Assembly (NCBI RefSeq): GCF_000735585.1
Contig: NZ_JNNO01000009.1
Coordinates: forward strand, 1 to 64,000
Direction of reading: 5' to 3'
Length of the DNA: 64,000 bases
Source of the DNA: Devosia sp. LC5
GTDB taxonomy: Bacteria; Pseudomonadota; Alphaproteobacteria; Rhizobiales; Devosiaceae
Shown: piece by piece, positions 1 to 8,375 of the stretch
How positions within the stretch are numbered: the first letter of the stretch is position 1
How the letters are laid out: the number at the start of each line of letters is the position of its first letter
Notes under the pieces: model-generated
The model's database searches: none
What the model saw: the letters and a program-made list of their open reading frames with translations, nothing else
What the model was told of the DNA's origin: nothing
Position numbers and translations under genes: made by a program

Positions 1-418
1 TGGTCGGGGTCGACCCCCCCGACACCACTTCCCCCCCGCCCCCCACATATCCCCCCGCCCCCCGCAGCATGGCGCCCCTTCCGCCCCCATGGTAACGGGC
101 AAGCCCGCGATCCTCATAGGCTATGAGCATACCCAAAAACCGCCGATCGACCTGCGCATTGGTGACCGGCAGCCGCCAGCGCCCATCCGCCGTGGTGAAG
201 GGCCGCAGCAATTGCCCATCCCGATCCACCACCGCCACCGATACCGGAAGCGCCGCCAGATCGGGTACAGGCGGCAGCGTCACAGCAATCTCCCCAATCA
301 CCGATCGGACATAGATGGCCCCGCCTGCCAAAATCCCGCCGGCGACAAGGCAAGCAACGAGCGCCACCCGCCGCCAGCGCGGAGCTTTGCGTGCAGCAAT
401 GGCGCCCGCCTCATTCAT
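1..418 (-). CDS. pbpC: Penicillin-binding protein 1C, N-terminal part (gene runs off the window start)
   Basis: Peptidoglycan glycosyltransferase/transpeptidase of the PBP1C type, anchored in the inner membrane. Reading the minus strand from ATG at 418 gives a basic N-terminus, one membrane helix (about residues 15-36), then RDGQLLRPFTTADGRWRLP and MLIAYEDR, which match the start of the GT51 glycosyltransferase domain (catalytic Glu in the YEDR motif). The last visible residues read VVSGGSTPT, matching the family's VSGGSTLT. The start codon overlaps the stop of the upstream alpha-2-macroglobulin gene (ATGA), so the two are translationally coupled, as is usual for this pair. Between about 1 and 110 the frame stays open but many residues are replaced by Gly, because the coding strand is full of G runs; this looks like poor base calling rather than evolution. 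The C-terminus lies outside the window. Confidence 0.85.
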   Translation of the reverse strand, partial: MNEAGAIAARKAPRWRRVALVACLVAGGILAGGAIYVRSVIGEIAVTLPPVPDLAALPVSVAVVDRDGQLLRPFTTADGRWRLPVTNAQVDRRFLGMLIAYEDRGLARYHGGGRGAMLRGAGGYVGGGGEVVSGGSTPT

Positions 419-3400
419 GGTCCCGCTTGGGTGACCTCGATGCGGCCCGCAGCCGTATTGGCCCGGAACTCAGGCCGATACATATCCTCGACCGTCGCCC
501 CGGGCAGGGTGAAGCTCCCCGGCGAAACGGCGCGAGCCATATAGGCGGTCCTGAATGTCCCGACATCCGAGAAATAGCGGAAGGCCGCGACGAACTGGTC
601 GGTGCGCGATTCCACATGGGTTGGCGCATCCACCGTAAGCCAGGCAAAATCGGACACGCCCCCGCCCGCCGACAGGTCCGGGTTTTCGATCTCGAACCCC
701 GCCGGCAACGGATCGGCAATCACATATTGCCCCGAGCCCAGCCGCTCCGGCTTGACCGTCAGCAAGACCACCAGCCGCTCATTCTGGGCAATCGGCGCAT
801 CCTGCGGATCAATGCTCGTGCCATCGGGCAGGAAATATTCCCGCGTGATGGCAAAGCCATTGCTCGAAACCGGCGGCGGCGTCTGCGGAATGGCCGTTAC
901 CGTCACCTTGGCTTCAGTATCGGTCTCACCGTTATTGGTGATCTCGACCGCAGCGGCCTCCAGCTCTTCCTGATCGAAGCGCCGATAGACCGGACCGGTC
1001 AGCGCCTCCCCGTCAATGGAGATAGAACCATCGGCACTGTCTCGGCCCACCGCCGCGGCAGCCAGCAGCGTCCAGCTGTCTTCCTGGGTCGAGGTATAGC
1101 GCGCCCGGTCACGCAGCTTGGCCAATTGGCTGGTCAAGAGCGCAATATCCACCCCTTCCGGCTTGAACTCGGCGGCCAGCGTCAGCACACCCGCCGTATC
1201 ACGCAGCAGGCTCCCATAATCGGAGCGGTAGCGATTGGGCTGCTCGGCCTTGCGCAAGTCCTCGACAGCGGCCAGGAACGCGGTTTCCGAGCGAGTGCTA
1301 TCGCCATAAAGAGCCAAAGCCGCGCCGAGCTGGGCCTTGGCCAGCGGCGAAGCGAAGGCATCGAGCCGGGCTTCCAGATAATAGCGCAGATCGCCAATGG
1401 CGGCACGGCCGGCGCGGGCCAGATCATGCAGCGCATAGGCAATGGCTTCCCCGCCATTGTCGAAGTCGGTGGCGTAGGACACCTGGTTGGAGAGGTTATC
1501 CAGCGCCATGGTCATGGCATCCTCGGGCACCGCATAGCCTTCCGCCTTGGCCCGGATCAGGAAGTCGGTGACATAGGCATCCAGCCACAGATCGCCGCCA
1601 TCGAACGGACCCCACAGGCCGAAGCCGCCGGTGGAGGTCTGCTTGGCAAGCGTCGAGGCAATGGCCTTGGTCACCGTCTCGTTGAGCTTGTCGTCGCTGC
1701 CCACCCCGATCATGCTTGCCACTTCATTCAGATATAGCAGCGGCAGCGCACGGCTCGACGTCTGCTCGGCGCACCCATAGGGGTAGCGATCGAGCGAGAG
1801 CAGCAGGCTTGGCACATCGAGCCGTGCCAGCGGGCCGATGGCGAGCGTCAGCGCGCCGGTATTGGCCATATAGCTATCGAAATAGCTGTCCTCGATGCTC
1901 ACGGTCTGCCCCGCCGGCAGTGGGATCAACCGGCTGGTGGTCACCGGCCCACTGGTGGCGCGGACGCCCAGAGTCAACTCCTTCTTTTGGGTCGAGCCAT
2001 CAGGCGCGGTAATGGTCAGCACGACCGGCCAATCGCCAATCCCCGTGCCCGTCAGCCCGAGATCGAGCGAAGTCCGCGCGCCCTGGGCCAGTTCGACATT
2101 ACTATTTTCGGCATCGGTCGAAATGCCCTGCCCGGTGCTCAGCGCAATACCATAGCTGCCGGCGGCACCGCTGACATTGTTGACCTCGACCAGCAGGCGC
2201 GATTCATCCCCCACGCGCAGGAAGCGCGGCGGGCTCAGCGTCACCACGACCGGATCGCGCACGATGACATCGGCCGAGGCATGGCCGACAGAAGTATCGG
2301 TCCAGGCCATGGCCATCAGCCGCACCGTGCCGGAAAAGTCCGGCATCTCGAAGGTGACGGTTGCATTGCCCTGCTCATCGACCTCGACAATGCCCGAATG
2401 CAGCGCCACCAGCACCGAAGTGGGCGGCGGCGTGCCCAGTCGCGAGGCCCCGCCATCGCCGCCCGAACGCATCGCGCCGGGCAGGCCCTGGGTCGGGTCG
2501 ATCAGCAGACCATAAAGATCACGGATTTCCATGCCCAGCTGCCGCTGGCCGAAATACCAGTCATCGGGCGCCGGCACCTTGAAATTGGTGAGGTTGAGAA
2601 TGCCCAGATCGACCGCGGCAACGGCCACATAGGCCTGCTGCCCGGCCGCCACATTGCCCAGCTTGACCGTCGCGGTGAAGCTCTGGCGCGGCAGGCTCTC
2701 CTTGGGCGCGTCGATGCTGGTGGCGAGCTTGAGATCGCCCGGCTCGACATCGGCAAAGGCCAGCCCCAGCGCTCGCGATGGCATGCGCTTCTCATTGGCA
2801 TCGGACGGACGATACAGCACCGCCGTCACATAAGCGCCCGGTCCCCATTGTTCGGTCACCTGCAGCGGCACGGTCGTGCCACCCTCGGGCACTTCGACCG
2901 CAACCATATCGATGATGCGGTTATCCACCACCATGACCAAAGCCGTGCCGGCAAATTGCGGATCTAGCTTGAGATTGGCGGTTTCGCCGGGCCGGTAGGC
3001 GGGCTTATCCAGCGCGACCTGCAAGGTATCCGGCGTGTCGCTGCCGGCATCGGCGTAATAATAGCCGGCATAGAATTCGTAGCTCGACGAGGTCGGATTG
3101 GGTCCGGCGCTTTCGATCTCGAGCCGATAGCGGCCCCAATCGACATTGGCGCCGATCCGGGCCGGGCCACCCGCGACGGTGTCAACAGTCCCATTGGCCG
3201 CTTCGCGCGTCCTGGTAATGGCTTCCCATTTCCAGGTGCTGCCATCGCGATACCATTGGTAATTGGTTTCGATGCGCGACAGCGTCCAGCTCAGGCCCGT
3301 TTTGGCAATCGCTTCGTCCTCGGGCGACACGGCGACGATATCGAACTCGGCCTTGGATCCTTCATCAAGGCCCGTGGCGTCGGTAAAGGCCGGCTTGATG

Positions 3401-5913
3401 CCGATCCGATCGACATCGGCCAGCACCGGGCGGGTCAGCGAACGCTCGACCGTGCGGCCATTGGTATCGACCAGCCGCAGGATGATCTGGGCTTCCAGCG
3501 GCCGCGTCGTCGATTGCGGCTCCGGCAGCACGACGGCAGCAACAGCCTTGCCGGATTCGTCAGTCGTGCCGACCACGCCAAGCGGTTCGCGGCTGGTTTC
3601 AATCGTGTCGTCTTCGCGGCCAAACGTATAGCCCGGGAATTGCTCCAGCGTCGTACGCGGCCGCAGCACGGCATCGGCCTCGACGGCAAGGCCCGGCGCC
3701 GTGGCACCATAGAGATATTTCGCGGTGACATCGATTGCCGTCTCGACGCCGGTTTCGACCGGCGCATCTGGCGCAGTGATATCGAAAGCCAGCCGCTCGG
3801 GCTCGAAATCCTCGACCAGGAATGCCACGCTGGTCAGCGCTGCCGCCTTGGGGTCGGCATAAAGCCGCACCGTCCAGGAGCCGCGCATCGCGTCCCCCAC
3901 CATGGGCAGCGCGGTGAAATAACCGCCCGCCCCGCCATCGCGCAACACGTCGCGGCTGGCGACGACGCCATCGGGGCGCTCAACTTCGATCGTCAGCGGC
4001 ATATCCTTGACCGCCTGCGCCCGCGCATCGCGCAACAGCGCCGTGAGATAAACCGTCTCGCCCGGCCGATAGACGCCGCGTTCGGTGGTGGCAAACAGAT
4101 CCAGCGGGCCCGGCGAGGGCCGGCCTTCGACACCACGATCGGTCAGATCGAAAGCCGGTTTGGACAGATCAAGGAAGGCATAATCGCCATCCTTGGTTTC
4201 AGCGACCAGCAATTGCGGCGCCTTGCCGCCCGTGCCACGCGCCAGGCCCGGCGCAAACACCGCGCGGCCATCCGCATCGGTGACGCCTTCGCCCAATATC
4301 TCGTTGTTGACCGCAACCAGCCGCACATCAACGCCCGCCATCGGCTTGGCATCGCCCAGCCCGCGCACGAAGGCATGCACGCCATCATCGCCGGCAATCG
4401 TGGTCAGCCCCAGATTGGACACGATGAACCATTGGGTGGCAAGACTATCCCAATAATCGGCTTCGCTGTCGGCCACCTTGGCGGTCACCACATAGGCGCC
4501 GGGCGGAATGTCCTTGAGCACATCGGCAACCGGAATGGCGGTAGTGGTCAGCGCATTGGCCGCCCCCTTGGCCAGATCGACCTTTCCGTCCCAGATCTTT
4601 TCGCCATATTGATCGGCGACATTTTCGGCCGAATAGCCGGTCAGCGAGCCCTGGAAAATCCCGTCGCGCACCGCGGCGGCGATGGACCGGTCCCCGATGC
4701 GATAGATCATCACGTCGGCGGTTTCGGCATTGACCGAAGTGATCGGCAGCCCGCCGCCCAGGCCAGCCGGCATCACATAGGCATTATTGGCAAAGGCCAC
4801 GAAGGGCGCGCGATCGGGCACATAGACGTCGAGCTTGACATCCTTGCGCAGCGTTTCGCCATCGGCCGACGGCAGGCCCGCACGCAGCTGAATGGCATAG
4901 CGGGCGCCATGCTGCACGCCATCGATGCAGATCTGGCTCTGCTCGGTTTCAATGGCCGCCTGCGGCGCATTGGGCACCACGATATAGCCGGAAAGATCGG
5001 TGCTGCCCGAGGGCAGCGGATCGGAAAACACCACGCAGATGCGCGGCGAAGCGGATTCGGCATCCACTTCATGGCTGGTCACGCGGAAACCATGCTGGGC
5101 GATGACATCGTCGAGATAAGTCTGCAATTGCTTGCTCGGCGCCAGCGCCAGGCTCGCACGATAGGTGGCAATCACCTCGCGCCACATTTGGCGATATTCC
5201 ATGCCCTGCGCCAGGGCGGCCAGCGAATGGGCGCGGTCGTCGCGCTCGGTCGAGCGGAGGAAGGCATTCATCGAAGCCGATATGCCCACCGTCGCCATGT
5301 CATAGCTATTGTCGCCCTCGGCCTGTCCGGCCACCGCTTCCGCCCGGGCCAGCGCCACATCGGCCAATTGCTGCCACACATCGCGGTCATTGGCATTGAT
5401 CGCCAGCGCCTGGCGGAAAGCCACCATGGCTCCGGCCGGATTCTCGTCGGCAACGCCCTGTTCGGCGATCGCAATCAATTCGGCATAGCTGGTCTTGGGC
5501 GGCGGGGCGTCGGTATTGGGCAGGGATTCTGCAAAGCCCTTGGCCTGGTAGATCAGATCCTGCGGCGGAAACGGCAATTCGGCCTGGCGGGCGGCCTCGG
5601 TGGCGGCGGGCGTGGGCGCCCGGCTGACACGGCCCGAAGTCGCCCCGGTAAATTCGGCGATCTCGCTGCTGTCGCCCTTGAGGAAACACCAATTGGACTG
5701 CGCATTGAAGGTGAAGGCGCGGCAGATATTGTCATCCACGCAGGCGCTGCGGCAAGCCTCGAGGTTGGTATCCCGAAGGATCGAATAATCGAACCCCGGC
5801 AGGTCGGTGTTTTCCAGCAGCGTCACCTTGACGTCCGCCGCCTGCGCATGGACGAGGCTGAGCCCCATCAGCACAGCCGCACCCAACCAGCGCAATGCCC
5901 TCAGCTTGCCCAT
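415..5913 (-). CDS. Bacterial alpha-2-macroglobulin with N-terminal PAN/apple domain
   Basis: Giant secreted or periplasmic protease trap (1832 aa from the chosen start), thought to protect the envelope in partnership with PBP1C. A Sec signal peptide covers about residues 1-26 (MGKLRALRWLG to AQA). A Cys-rich PAN/apple-like module follows (about 35-90, with EACRSACVDDNICRAF), then a TPR-like helical stretch (about 130-280), a long series of macroglobulin beta-domains, and the thioester motif GCAEQ with Cys at about residue 1381, inside a helical thioester domain. The C-terminal MG10-type domain ends in RIEVTQAGP. An in-frame ATG lies 18 bases upstream, but the start at 5913 gives the cleaner signal peptide. 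There is no lipobox, so it is probably a soluble periplasmic protein, unlike lipoprotein YfhM. It overlaps pbpC by 4 bases. An 8-bp perfect inverted repeat lies just upstream. Confidence 0.95.
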   Translation of the reverse strand: MGKLRALRWLGAAVLMGLSLVHAQAADVKVTLLENTDLPGFDYSILRDTNLEACRSACVDDNICRAFTFNAQSNWCFLKGDSSEIAEFTGATSGRVSRAPTPAATEAARQAELPFPPQDLIYQAKGFAESLPNTDAPPPKTSYAELIAIAEQGVADENPAGAMVAFRQALAINANDRDVWQQLADVALARAEAVAGQAEGDNSYDMATVGISASMNAFLRSTERDDRAHSLAALAQGMEYRQMWREVIATYRASLALAPSKQLQTYLDDVIAQHGFRVTSHEVDAESASPRICVVFSDPLPSGSTDLSGYIVVPNAPQAAIETEQSQICIDGVQHGARYAIQLRAGLPSADGETLRKDVKLDVYVPDRAPFVAFANNAYVMPAGLGGGLPITSVNAETADVMIYRIGDRSIAAAVRDGIFQGSLTGYSAENVADQYGEKIWDGKVDLAKGAANALTTTAIPVADVLKDIPPGAYVVTAKVADSEADYWDSLATQWFIVSNLGLTTIAGDDGVHAFVRGLGDAKPMAGVDVRLVAVNNEILGEGVTDADGRAVFAPGLARGTGGKAPQLLVAETKDGDYAFLDLSKPAFDLTDRGVEGRPSPGPLDLFATTERGVYRPGETVYLTALLRDARAQAVKDMPLTIEVERPDGVVASRDVLRDGGAGGYFTALPMVGDAMRGSWTVRLYADPKAAALTSVAFLVEDFEPERLAFDITAPDAPVETGVETAIDVTAKYLYGATAPGLAVEADAVLRPRTTLEQFPGYTFGREDDTIETSREPLGVVGTTDESGKAVAAVVLPEPQSTTRPLEAQIILRLVDTNGRTVERSLTRPVLADVDRIGIKPAFTDATGLDEGSKAEFDIVAVSPEDEAIAKTGLSWTLSRIETNYQWYRDGSTWKWEAITRTREAANGTVDTVAGGPARIGANVDWGRYRLEIESAGPNPTSSSYEFYAGYYYADAGSDTPDTLQVALDKPAYRPGETANLKLDPQFAGTALVMVVDNRIIDMVAVEVPEGGTTVPLQVTEQWGPGAYVTAVLYRPSDANEKRMPSRALGLAFADVEPGDLKLATSIDAPKESLPRQSFTATVKLGNVAAGQQAYVAVAAVDLGILNLTNFKVPAPDDWYFGQRQLGMEIRDLYGLLIDPTQGLPGAMRSGGDGGASRLGTPPPTSVLVALHSGIVEVDEQGNATVTFEMPDFSGTVRLMAMAWTDTSVGHASADVIVRDPVVVTLSPPRFLRVGDESRLLVEVNNVSGAAGSYGIALSTGQGISTDAENSNVELAQGARTSLDLGLTGTGIGDWPVVLTITAPDGSTQKKELTLGVRATSGPVTTSRLIPLPAGQTVSIEDSYFDSYMANTGALTLAIGPLARLDVPSLLLSLDRYPYGCAEQTSSRALPLLYLNEVASMIGVGSDDKLNETVTKAIASTLAKQTSTGGFGLWGPFDGGDLWLDAYVTDFLIRAKAEGYAVPEDAMTMALDNLSNQVSYATDFDNGGEAIAYALHDLARAGRAAIGDLRYYLEARLDAFASPLAKAQLGAALALYGDSTRSETAFLAAVEDLRKAEQPNRYRSDYGSLLRDTAGVLTLAAEFKPEGVDIALLTSQLAKLRDRARYTSTQEDSWTLLAAAAVGRDSADGSISIDGEALTGPVYRRFDQEELEAAAVEITNNGETDTEAKVTVTAIPQTPPPVSSNGFAITREYFLPDGTSIDPQDAPIAQNERLVVLLTVKPERLGSGQYVIADPLPAGFEIENPDLSAGGGVSDFAWLTVDAPTHVESRTDQFVAAFRYFSDVGTFRTAYMARAVSPGSFTLPGATVEDMYRPEFRANTAAGRIEVTQAGP

Positions 5914-5940
5914 ACCCCAGCCCTCTCCCAACGCCCACTC

Positions 5941-5965
5941 GCGGCGCCACCATAGAAGGCGCCGC
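5941..5965. terminator. Hairpin between Nudix gene and alpha-2-macroglobulin gene
   Basis: GCGGCGCC and GGCGCCGC form a perfect 8-bp stem around a 9-base loop. It follows the Nudix stop codon on the minus strand and precedes the alpha-2-macroglobulin start. There is no U-run after it, so it may be an imperfect terminator or an operator. Confidence 0.4.
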
Positions 5966-6007
5966 CATGCCGGTAAAGCTGGTCACGCTGGGGGAACGCA
6001 GATAGCG

Positions 6008-6511
6008 TTACCGCAACAAAGCGATAGGCCCTAACCGGCTCAGGCCGAGGAGGAAATCTCGCAATTGCGGCTCATATACGGCATCGGCCGCCGCCGGGAT
6101 ATCAAACCATTCCCGCTCGCGCTGCCCTGCCTCGGGCCAGTCATCGAGCAGCTTCTTGACCTTGAGGCTGAACACCGTCACCCGGCATGGCAGGGTTTCG
6201 CCGGTCTTGAGGATTTTGTTATAGGCAAAGACCCCGATCGGCTTGTTGCGCATCTTGCCCTGCACGCCCGCTTCCTCGAAGGCCTCGATCTCCGCCGATT
6301 CCATGGCCGATTTGCCCCGCACCAGCCAGCCCTTGGGCAGCAGCCAGTGGCGGCTGGTGCGTGAGGTGACCAGCAGGATTTCGGGCGCACCGCTGCGGCC
6401 GATCCGCCAGGGCAATGTGGCAAACTGCGCCGCAAAATCCAACGCCGTCTCGCCTGCCGTCATCTCTCGCCCCTTGGGCTTTTCCATGAGCTGCGCTTTG
6501 ACCGCCATCAC
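6008..6511 (-). CDS. Nudix hydrolase (DIPP-like)
   Basis: Probable cytoplasmic hydrolase of nucleoside-diphosphate-linked or (di)phosphoinositol-type substrates (167 aa, one domain). The Nudix region reads LLPKGWLVRGKSAMESAE followed by IEAFEEAGV. Compared with GX5EX7REUXEEXGU, the EEXGU half that binds metal is intact, but the first Glu is Lys and the Arg of REU is Ile. The Lys variant with PKGW occurs in alphaproteobacterial members of the family. The start codon overlaps the stop of the upstream Na/Pi cotransporter gene by 4 bases (ATGA), so the two are co-translated, hinting at a link to phosphate or polyphosphate metabolism (inference). A later Met at MEKPKG is an alternative start. Confidence 0.85.
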   Translation of the reverse strand: MMAVKAQLMEKPKGREMTAGETALDFAAQFATLPWRIGRSGAPEILLVTSRTSRHWLLPKGWLVRGKSAMESAEIEAFEEAGVQGKMRNKPIGVFAYNKILKTGETLPCRVTVFSLKVKKLLDDWPEAGQREREWFDIPAAADAVYEPQLRDFLLGLSRLGPIALLR

Positions 6512-8184
6512 CCATGCCCCTCATGGCCCGGCGCAACGCTGCCCTGATGCACCAGCCGGCTTTCGCTCAATTCGCCCATCTGTTCGAGGATCGGCACCGC
6601 AACCGAGGCCAGATGCGCATTGACGCGCTTGAGATCGCGCAGGATATCGAGATGCAGCGTGCTGGTTTCGAGTGTCTCGCTGCGCAGCGCCCGCACCCGC
6701 TGCAGGTGCCGCTCGCTCGACGCTGCCTCGAGCCGCCGGATCTCGACCTTGCCCGCCATCAGCGCCCGGGCCAGTTCAGGATCGCGCCCGAAAAACACTG
6801 ATTGCGACAGCCGCAGGTTCTCCATGGTCTTGGCGTACATTTCCTGGATTTCCGCCAGTCCTTCAGCCGAAAATTTGACCTTGCGTTGCGCCTTCTTGGT
6901 CGCCTGCTCGCACAGGCCCCGATCGATAATGTCCCCGATATGCTCGAGATTGATGGCATAGGAGACGATCTCGGCCGCCCGCCTGTCGTCGTCGGGGTCA
7001 AGCTCGCCCCGGCCCAGCTTGGCGAGATAGAGCTTGATCGCCTCCTGCAGCGCATCGACATCGTCGTCGAACCCGCCCAGCTTGTCGCGCAGCGCCGGAT
7101 CGTTCTGCATCAAGCCATTAAGGCTGATTTCGAGCATCTTGCCCACCAGATCGCCGACGCGCAGCGTTTCCCGCGCCGCGACGGCGAGCGCAATGGCAGG
7201 CGTATCGAGCGCCCCGTCATCGAGATAAGTCGGCCCCTGCTTGCCAGCCGCCCGCGCCGGCACGAGCTTGGTGGCGAGACGCGCAATCGGATCGAGCAGC
7301 GGCAGGAACACCACCAACAGCACCAGGCTAAACCCGATATGGGTGGCAATCGCCAGCATCTGTGCACTGGGCAAAAGCGGCAGCGCAAACGCCGCCACCG
7401 GCCCGGCAAAAGCCGTCAATACCAGCGCACCAAGTCCCCGCACTACGAGATTGCTCAGCGTCAGCCGCCGCGCTTCGGCGCCTTCGCGTGACACGGCCAG
7501 CCATGGCGGAATGGCCCCACCCAGATTGGCCCCCGCCACCAGGATCACCGCCAGGGTAGGCGTCACCAGCCCCGATTGCGCCAGCAGAGCCACAAACAGC
7601 ACCACGGCAAGGCTGGACGAGGCGACAAAGGCCAGCCCCGTGGCCAGCAGCAGCGCAATCACCGGCGCGTCGCCCAGCCCGGACAGGACCGCGATGACCA
7701 TTTCGGATTCGCGTAGCGGCTCGGTTACCTGCCCCAGCAATTGCAGCGCCAGCAGCATCAACCCCAGCCCCAGCGCCGCCCGGCCGACGCCCTTGCCGCG
7801 CGCATAATGGCTGACCGAATAGGTCACGACCCCGACCAGGATCATGGCCGAACCGATCCAGTGCACATCCATGGACAAAATGACCGCGGCGATCGCCGTG
7901 CCGACATTGGCGCCCAGCATCACCGCCTGCGCCATGCGCTGCTCGATAATGCCGCGGCTGGCAAAGGATGCCGTAATCACCGCCGTCGCCGTGCTTGATT
8001 GCAGTGCCAGCGTGGCCAGCAGGCCCGACAGCGCCGCCTTGAACCGATTACCCGTGCCCTTGCCGATCCACTGGCGCAACGAGGCGCCAAAGGCATTCAT
8101 GATGCCGGTCTTGATCAGCCGCAGCCCCCAGATCAACAGGGCACCGGCCCCAAGCAGATCGATCAGGTGAATTGTTGACGACAT
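6508..8184 (-). CDS. Na/Pi cotransporter family protein with PhoU-like tail
   Basis: Inner-membrane sodium-phosphate symporter family (NptA/YjbB type), 558 aa. The N-terminal half (about 1-310) has eight to nine hydrophobic helices and two inverted repeats carrying the family's serine-rich signatures, LQSSTATAVITASFASRG and VASSSLAVVLFVALL. The C-terminal part (about 330-540) is a helical PhoU-like cytoplasmic domain. The frame is open a further 120 bases upstream, but the ATG at 8184 (MSSTIHLIDLLGAGALL) begins directly at the first helix, as homologues do, so that start is preferred. It is coupled to the downstream Nudix gene. Direction could be phosphate import or export; this cannot be told from the sequence. 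Confidence 0.9.
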   Translation of the reverse strand: MSSTIHLIDLLGAGALLIWGLRLIKTGIMNAFGASLRQWIGKGTGNRFKAALSGLLATLALQSSTATAVITASFASRGIIEQRMAQAVMLGANVGTAIAAVILSMDVHWIGSAMILVGVVTYSVSHYARGKGVGRAALGLGLMLLALQLLGQVTEPLRESEMVIAVLSGLGDAPVIALLLATGLAFVASSSLAVVLFVALLAQSGLVTPTLAVILVAGANLGGAIPPWLAVSREGAEARRLTLSNLVVRGLGALVLTAFAGPVAAFALPLLPSAQMLAIATHIGFSLVLLVVFLPLLDPIARLATKLVPARAAGKQGPTYLDDGALDTPAIALAVAARETLRVGDLVGKMLEISLNGLMQNDPALRDKLGGFDDDVDALQEAIKLYLAKLGRGELDPDDDRRAAEIVSYAINLEHIGDIIDRGLCEQATKKAQRKVKFSAEGLAEIQEMYAKTMENLRLSQSVFFGRDPELARALMAGKVEIRRLEAASSERHLQRVRALRSETLETSTLHLDILRDLKRVNAHLASVAVPILEQMGELSESRLVHQGSVAPGHEGHG

Positions 8185-8207
8185 TGCATCCTGTTGAACA
8201 CCAAGAT

Positions 8208-8258
8208 TTGCACACGGTTGCAACAGACTACGCCCTTTCGATGATGCGTCAACGTTGA
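8208..8258. promoter_or_regulatory. Candidate LacI-type operators upstream of the Na/Pi gene and the first LacI gene
   Basis: 8208-8223 reads TTGCA-N6-TGCAA, and 8249-8258 is the perfect palindrome TCAACGTTGA with the central CG typical of LacI-family operators. The half-sites resemble the perfect operator at 17452-17465. Confidence 0.4.
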
Positions 8259-8345
8259 TCTTGGCGTTAACCCCCGGAGACGCCGAATCCATCGCGTTGG
8301 ACAAGTTTTGCCGCGCGCGCTAGTAACGCGCTGACAAGCTGTCTA

Positions 8346-8359
8346 TGCACGGGCGTGCA
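8346..8359. promoter_or_regulatory. Perfect palindrome immediately before a LacI gene (candidate auto-operator)
   Basis: TGCACG-GG-CGTGCA lies 17 bases before the ATG at 8376 and just before the ribosome binding site gggagga, where a bound repressor could block its own expression. Confidence 0.4.
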
Positions 8360-8375
8360 CGTCGCGGGAGGACAA

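Noticed and set aside
391..5955. Long plus-strand frames (448 aa at 391-1737, 326 aa at 1987-2967 and 899 aa at 3256-5955) opposite the alpha-2-macroglobulin gene
   Set aside because: They are antisense to a clear domain-rich protein, have Arg/His/Gly-rich composition with no motifs, and arise from high-GC third positions.
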